This document shows positions 19,986 through 24,597 of a stretch of DNA of 24,597 nt, piece after piece. The first letter of the stretch is position 1. Every line of letters starts with the position of its first letter. The notes beneath the pieces were generated by a model. That model did not search any database, was not told the origin of the DNA, and saw only the letters and a list, made by a program, of their open reading frames with translations. Origin of the DNA: Seison nebaliae (Eukaryota > Rotifera > Pararotatoria > Seisonacea > Seisonidae); contig JALJEE010001084.1 of NCBI GenBank assembly GCA_023231475.1, forward strand, positions 1-24,597, read 5' to 3'. The translations under genes were made by a program, and so were the position numbers.

Positions 19986-20191
19986 ATGGAACCAAATAGT
20001 GAGAATAATAATGATAATTATTGTGATGATGAACAAGAAAAATACATTAATTAACAATACAATTAAATTTATCTGCAGATAGAAAGGTTATGAAAACTAT
20101 TTTTTTCCTCATTTTCTCTTCTATTCATTTCAGTGTCGATGATTCATCTGTTCAACTAACGAACTGGCTATTAACAACAAATAAGATGTAA
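19986..20191 (+). CDS. Possible small secreted peptide gene (low confidence)
   Basis: An ATG at 20090 opens 33 codons beginning with a signal-peptide-like run (MKTIFFLIFSSIHF), then VDDSSVQLTNWLL, ending at 20189-20191. Upstream, an ATG at 19986, a consensus GTGAG donor at 19999 and a CTGCAG acceptor at 20077-20078 would join in phase to the same frame, adding eight residues before that Met. The pieces are very short, and the pyrimidine-rich segment before the CAG at about 20134 could equally be a splice acceptor, so this may be chance or part of something else. Confidence 0.22.
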
Positions 20192-20285
20192 ATTAACGAA
20201 ATTGTAGTGTTAATTTGAAAATCAAGTTAGAATGATTCGTCCAAGAATTTTCTCCTTCAATTGCTTCCCATGTCTAAATATCTTT

Positions 20286-22318
20286 TCATTCGTTTGACAT
20301 CGTAAATTTAGCGAGGAGTGATGAAAATATTGCAACTATCGTCATCTCAACGTTCTCCTCTGTAAATGGTAACGGAGGTTTGATTTTTATAACATTCCGA
20401 TGCGGCCCATCTATCATCAATAGAACATGATGTTCATGGCATATGAACTCAATTAAATCCGTTATATCTTCTTTATTGTTGGGGGGCACATACGTATTCT
20501 CCTTTATGTATTTACATCCGTCGATGAATTCCATTCCGATGAAGAGACCTTTTCCTCTTACATTTCCAATTAATGGAGGTATGTCTCTCATTAAATTCTT
20601 TAATATTATGGAATTATATTTCGTCGCCATCGATTTCAATCCATGTAAAAATTTATTTCCTGTCATATATCAAGAAAAGATGAAAGAGAATGAGAAACAT
20701 ATTTTAAACAACAAATAAGAGAAAAATTGATGAATATTTTCCATTTCCGTTATTTTTCCAAGAATAATCTATATTTTGACGTAATAAATGAAATTAATAC
20801 CATCTGTATGATATCAAGAAAATGGAACAGATGCAATAACGATAGTTTGTGAGTACATCAAAAATGAAAATAATCCATTAGATTGTCCTTTATTTTTTTT
20901 CTTTTCTTTTTAAGAAAATATATAAAAAACAAACCGGTAATGCGACTTCGTGTAACATAGTCCTGATCATAGATAATGTTTATTACTGATAATGCAGCCG
21001 CACAACTCATTGGATTGCCTCCATACTATTAGATAAATTAAAAATATTCGTATGACAAAGATAAGAATTGAGGGAATATATGAAAATGTTAACAGTATTA
21101 AAATAGGAACTGTTGTTCCTTGACATTAAAGAAGATAATTTGGTAGAAGTGACAGTTGCTCCAACGGGAATTCCATTTCCCATCGATTTCGCCATTGTCA
21201 CTACATCCGGTTCAATATCTAAAAATCATTATAATCCAACATTTAATTTTAAGAATGAACCATAATCACTAAATGCCCAAAAAGTTCCCGAACGACCGAA
21301 ACCAACTTGGACTTCATCAAAAATTGTTAATATTCCGTATTCTTTACAAATCCTTCAAAAACTTTAATGTCTATATTCATAATAATCTAATATTAACTCG
21401 TCAATTAATTTGAAATAATTTTTCGGTGGTATTATTTGGCCACCACACGATTGTAATGTCTCAACAATAATTGCAGCGATCTCAATTCCTTCGTTATATT
21501 TTTCTTCAATTATTTTCCTAACATCATCCGCATATAATTTACCTGAATTTCATTTGACAATTTACAGTAAAAAATAATAAATTATAAAAATTTTTTTAAA
21601 TAAAATAAAACCTAATCTTAATTCATCTTCTTCTTTAACATCGAAACAATTCGATCCTTCCAAGTTTACTTGCACATGATGACGACCATTAATTACATCT
21701 GGTACATCTATCTATAAATTTATTTTTTAATTAGTGAAATGTAAGAATAATAGAACTATTATTGTATGTGAAGTATCAATAGTGGGATCTTTATCAAACT
21801 TGTAAGTACTGACAGCAAAACAAGCTGCTGTATGGCCATGATAAGCACTAAAATGGACTAGTTTTGAAAGCGTAAAAAATTTTCTGTTACTAACTGTCGA
21901 AAGGCAATGACATGCTGACAATTTCTCTTTTTTCTCACTATTTGTAATGCTAATTCATTAGCCTCAGAACTATAACAATTAAATTTTATTGGGATAATTC
22001 AAAAACTAACCCAGAATTTGTAAAGAAAACTTTATCCAAATTTTTGCAATTTAAACTTTTGATTAATTTGTGTGTGAGCTCTAACGTAATGGGATTTTCA
22101 TATCTCATATTGAGAATTGATTTATCTAATTGTTGCGCCACTGCTTTGTTCAATTGTCTGTTAGCATGACCAACACATTGGACATTATTAATGCAATCTA
22201 AGACTCGTAAAGATTCACCCGTTTCTTTATTGACATGAATAAGATATTGCATATCACCATATTCAATATTGAGAGCACTCTTAAACGGTCGTTGAATCGA
22301 ATCTCTGATTAATTCCAT
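20286..22318 (-). CDS. Class III PLP enzyme of the ETNPPL/PHYKPL family (phospho-lyase)
   Basis: Nine exons on the minus strand: 22318-22011, 21969-21895, 21847-21757, 21711-21612, 21542-21398, 21352-21270, 21218-21094, 21025-20935 and 20659-20286. They give 463 residues. Introns are 41-69 bp except the last (275 bp). The family uses PLP on phosphoethanolamine (giving acetaldehyde, ammonia and phosphate) or on 5-phosphohydroxylysine. Family marks are [46 protein letters not shown], the cofactor-binding DEVQVGFGR (Asp about 252), the PLP-lysine motif [14 protein letters not shown] (Lys about 278), [22 protein letters not shown] and [12 protein letters not shown] near the end. Which of the two substrates is used cannot be told; alanine-glyoxylate aminotransferase 2 is a more distant alternative. 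The N-terminus is about 30 residues short of relatives. An upstream exon at 22505-22414 could supply them. Confidence 0.9.
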
Positions 22319-22413
22319 ATAAGATATGATTTAAAGATTTGTCCATATTTTAAGCAGAAAATGATTATATATTATTATAACAGAAATATTCATAATGTAA
22401 CGGAATATGTGAC

Positions 22414-22505
22414 CGATCAATTTCCATTTTGTTAGGTGGAGTTGGTTCGTTCAATTTAGGTGCGATAGAATTTTGATTATCATTATTTAAGGTGACACAA
22501 CTCAT
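22414..22505 (-). CDS. Candidate additional 5' exon of the phospho-lyase gene
   Basis: On the minus strand an ATG at 22505 opens a protein-like frame (MSCVTLNNDNQNS, then PKLNEPTPPNKMEID). A donor at 22413 (phase 2) and an acceptor whose AG is at 22306-22305 would splice it in frame to the DSIQRPF segment of the downstream gene, replacing its first five residues. The protein would then be 489 residues, nearer the usual size of about 500. An alternative donor nearby, or an independent start at 22318, is also possible. Confidence 0.35.
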
Positions 22506-24180
22506 TCCAATTTTGTGATAGACACTCTACGTAAACAAAAGTAAAGGTGATTGTAAAAGTTAGTGAACAAATTTGAAAATATTTTAAAATTATTTTAAAA
22601 ATTCTTATGTACATGAAGTCATTCGGTTCTTTGACCAGTAGTCGACGAATGACTCTAGACATAACATGAATCTTCCTACATCTTTACCTATTTTTCCTTA
22701 TCAAGAGTAATTAGAAAAGATGAAAAGAGAAAAAACCACATTATCGTTCGATTAGATTACGACGAAAGTTGTTAATTTGAAGGTCCATTTAAATTTCTTC
22801 AGTTCATTTTTAATTCCCCACATGATAAGTAGATTCAAGGTCGTTTCTTTAGTTTGATCCTCATTAGCATATTGATTATTCCTAATTGTGAAAATAGAAG
22901 TCCTCTTTAAAATATCTTTAGGAATATTTTGTAATGAAATATGCGTGTGAGGAAACTTCCATTATGAAAAACGTCGGTCTACCGAATTATCCAAACTCAA
23001 AAATGGGAAAGTTGATCGAAATTTTCACATATTAAATAACTTATCATATAACTTTTATAAATAATTGATATTATAACTTTCAAATTGAAAGTTTCAATTC
23101 ATTCACTCTCAATTTAATACGATTGTAATTTTAATCGTATTAACACACATTATCAATCGTAACATATTGAAATTCTTTTTAATTGTATGAAAACTTTCAA
23201 ATAAATAATCTTTAAAGTTTTTCCTTGTTTCGTTTTCAAACATTTGGATAATATTTCATCTATGTTATGTTCTTCATTAATTAACATTAATACTTCTAAC
23301 CAACTAAAAGAAGGAAAGTCAAGGAATCACATATGATCGATAAATAGGGTCAATGATTCAATGAGAAATAAAGAAGAACACACACAGAGTCATTGGGAAT
23401 TAAAATATTGAAGTATATATTCTTATGTATGTGGAATATATTTCTTTGTTATTTCATCATCAACATCAAGGATGAAATTTCTCTATTCTTTCTACTCAAA
23501 CGGTCTCAACTAAAAGTCGGTAATTTTAATGCCTCAGAGTATTTTCTTATCTCTAAAAATTGTATACCGTTATATTATAAATCTGTTTGCCATCTTTTGT
23601 CAAGAAACAATTTTTAAGTATATGTATATAGTATATATCATATGAAGAGCAATAATAGTTATTAGGCTGTCAAGAAACATTCGAATTATTTGTGATCCAT
23701 AATATAAATTCTAAGTTACTTGAAAACCTTTAGAATTAATTTACTTATCAACATACTGGCTTTTAAATCAGAAAAAAATTTTATTATTTTATATTGTTAT
23801 AATGCCCTTGGTTTTAAACAATTTATTTGACACTCCTGTGAATCACAGGTTGTGATTCAATTATGGCTAAAATAAGTACCATAGTGTTAACATAACATAC
23901 CATAGCATCTATATCAGACAAGAGCAGGTTAACTCGAGTCAATTTTATCTCGATACTGTGATTCACAATTGTCAGTATTTTAAATCACTAACAGTACATT
24001 AACATTAAAGAATCTAAAAAAGACATATGGAAAAATATTCATGATTCTAGTTTAAGCTAAATAAGTATTATCTTGAGTAATAGAAAAATTGAAAGTTTTA
24101 TTTAATAATTCTCTCCATATAGTCCGTATAGTCCAATAATATTAATTTATATATCTATATCTAATATAATATAATATATA
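22506..24180. other. Gene-free right flank
   Basis: No gene is supported. A 74-codon plus frame at 23393-23617 is hydrophobic low-complexity sequence without a partner exon. A palindrome-bounded stretch at 23835-23968 is listed separately. Confidence 0.5.
23835..23968. mobile_element. MITE-like element bounded by near-palindromic inverted ends
   Basis: The left end contains CCTGTGAATCACAGG (23835-23849, perfect around a central A) overlapping TGAATCACA-GGT-TGTGATTCA (23839-23859, perfect 9-bp hairpin). The right end carries CTGTGATTCACAA (23956-23968), the inverse of the left CTGTGAATCACAG with one mismatch. The roughly 133-bp span is non-coding and includes two ACCATAG copies. No clear target-site duplication is visible, so mobile-element status is inferred. 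Confidence 0.35.
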
Positions 24181-24183
24181 ATT

Positions 24184-24208
24184 ATTTATTTATTTATTTA
24201 TTTATTTA
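24184..24208. repeat. (ATTT)6 microsatellite
   Basis: Twenty-five bases of uninterrupted ATTT repeat. On the minus strand it is an (AAAT)n run lying 3' of the open frame at 24360-24597, after a pyrimidine-rich tract. Confidence 0.9.
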
Positions 24209-24359
24209 CGAAAAAAGGAGAAAAAGAAAAAAAAAAGCCAATATCGGGCGGAGTTGTGAAAAATCCACTAATATAAAAAAAACAAACAAACAATTAATGA
24301 AAAGGGAAAGAAGATATAAACAGAAAAAAAAAATAAATAAATTCCCATACAGGGACAAT

Positions 24360-24597
24360 TCAAGTCTCGCTCTCGAGGAGAATCCTCAGGGCGCTTGGTT
24401 GGTTGTTCTCTATCAAGGTCTTGGCAGATTGCAGAGTAGGTATCTGTTCTTCACGTAACCGCGACACTGATGAAAACGAAAAGATGAAGTCACGAAACTC
24501 CGTTGATAGAGGTGTATGTGATATGGAGTAGTATTCGATTGTATGTGCAAAAACCGAATATTTAGATGTCAATGATCGTTGAATGAGAGTGAGTATA
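24360..24597 (-). CDS. C-terminal end of an unidentified open frame running off the window
   Basis: The minus-strand frame is open from the window edge to a stop at 24360-24362, about 78 codons. Its base composition is far less AT-rich than that of the host genes, like the retroelement relics at the left end. The visible peptide (containing FAHTIEYYSIS, LREEQIPTLQSAKTLIE and a final LRILLESET) looks helical, with no motif I recognise. It may be the end of a retroelement protein or a host gene's last exon. Only sequence beyond the window can tell. Confidence 0.35.
   Translation of the reverse strand, partial: ILTLIQRSLTSKYSVFAHTIEYYSISHTPLSTEFRDFIFSFSSVSRLREEQIPTLQSAKTLIENNQPSALRILLESET

Larger units (their letters stand above)
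18407..20285. other. Gene-poor interval with hairpins and one doubtful small gene
   Basis: No firm gene. A 42-codon plus frame at 18786-18914 is probably chance. Two adjacent hairpins lie at 19201-19263. A possible two-exon small secreted peptide at 19986-20191 is listed separately. The remainder is AT-rich, with no motif I recognise. Confidence 0.5.

Noticed and set aside
20443-20718. 91-codon plus-strand frame
   Set aside because: It is antisense to the last exon of the phospho-lyase.
23393-23617. 74-codon plus-strand frame
   Set aside because: Hydrophobic, AT-driven composition with no motif or neighbouring exon.

Overview
This is eukaryotic nuclear DNA. It is very AT-rich, with protein genes split by tiny GT-AG introns (mostly 41-58 bp), AATAAA-type polyadenylation signals and decayed LTR-retrotransposon pieces. 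The clearest anchor is a nearly intronless RNA polymerase II subunit 2 gene (RPB2) at 11328-14915. The codon style (frequent CGA and TCG), compactness and minute introns suggest a small-genome animal such as an acariform mite or another reduced invertebrate (a rotifer is also possible). The sequence alone does not settle the species, and three genes resembling sperm or ciliary microtubule proteins sit awkwardly with mites, whose sperm lack flagella.

Layout. 1-2900 is a repeat-rich, gene-free zone: GC-rich foldbacks (538-649), a palindromic tandem repeat (824-1084), a BEL/Pao-type gag zinc-knuckle relic on the plus strand and an integrase-tail relic on the minus strand. 2921-6175 holds two tandem, homologous six-exon genes that join an unrecognised N-terminal region (about 106-109 residues) to a C-terminal block of shippo (ODF3/CIMAP-like) repeats. 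7427-8902 is glycine C-acetyltransferase (2-amino-3-ketobutyrate CoA ligase). 9078-9876 encodes a secreted protein with a fibronectin-II-like N-terminal region and a complete 10-cysteine VWC domain. After a 1.45 kb gap with a hairpin-bearing GC island comes RPB2. It is followed on the same strand by an unrecognised type I membrane protein (15065-16060), a 52-residue secreted or membrane microprotein (16236-16394) and a 75-residue THEG-repeat-like protein (16965-17233).

On the minus strand, 17347-18406 encodes an unrecognised single-pass membrane protein convergent with the THEG-like gene. 20286-22318 (possibly extending to 22505) is a nine-exon class III PLP aminotransferase-fold enzyme of the ETNPPL/PHYKPL family. 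The right end (22.5-24.6 kb) is largely gene-free, with a MITE-like palindrome pair, an ATTT microsatellite and a minus-strand open frame running off the window edge.

Many reading frames that look like separate short ORFs, or like broken genes, are exons interrupted by 41-145 bp introns. All exon joins given here were placed by hand from GT/AG sites, reading phase and family expectation. They are internally consistent (each CDS sums to a multiple of three) but have no transcript support. No operon-like functional theme links the neighbours, except that three genes resemble axonemal or sperm microtubule-associated proteins and two are unrelated PLP enzymes.
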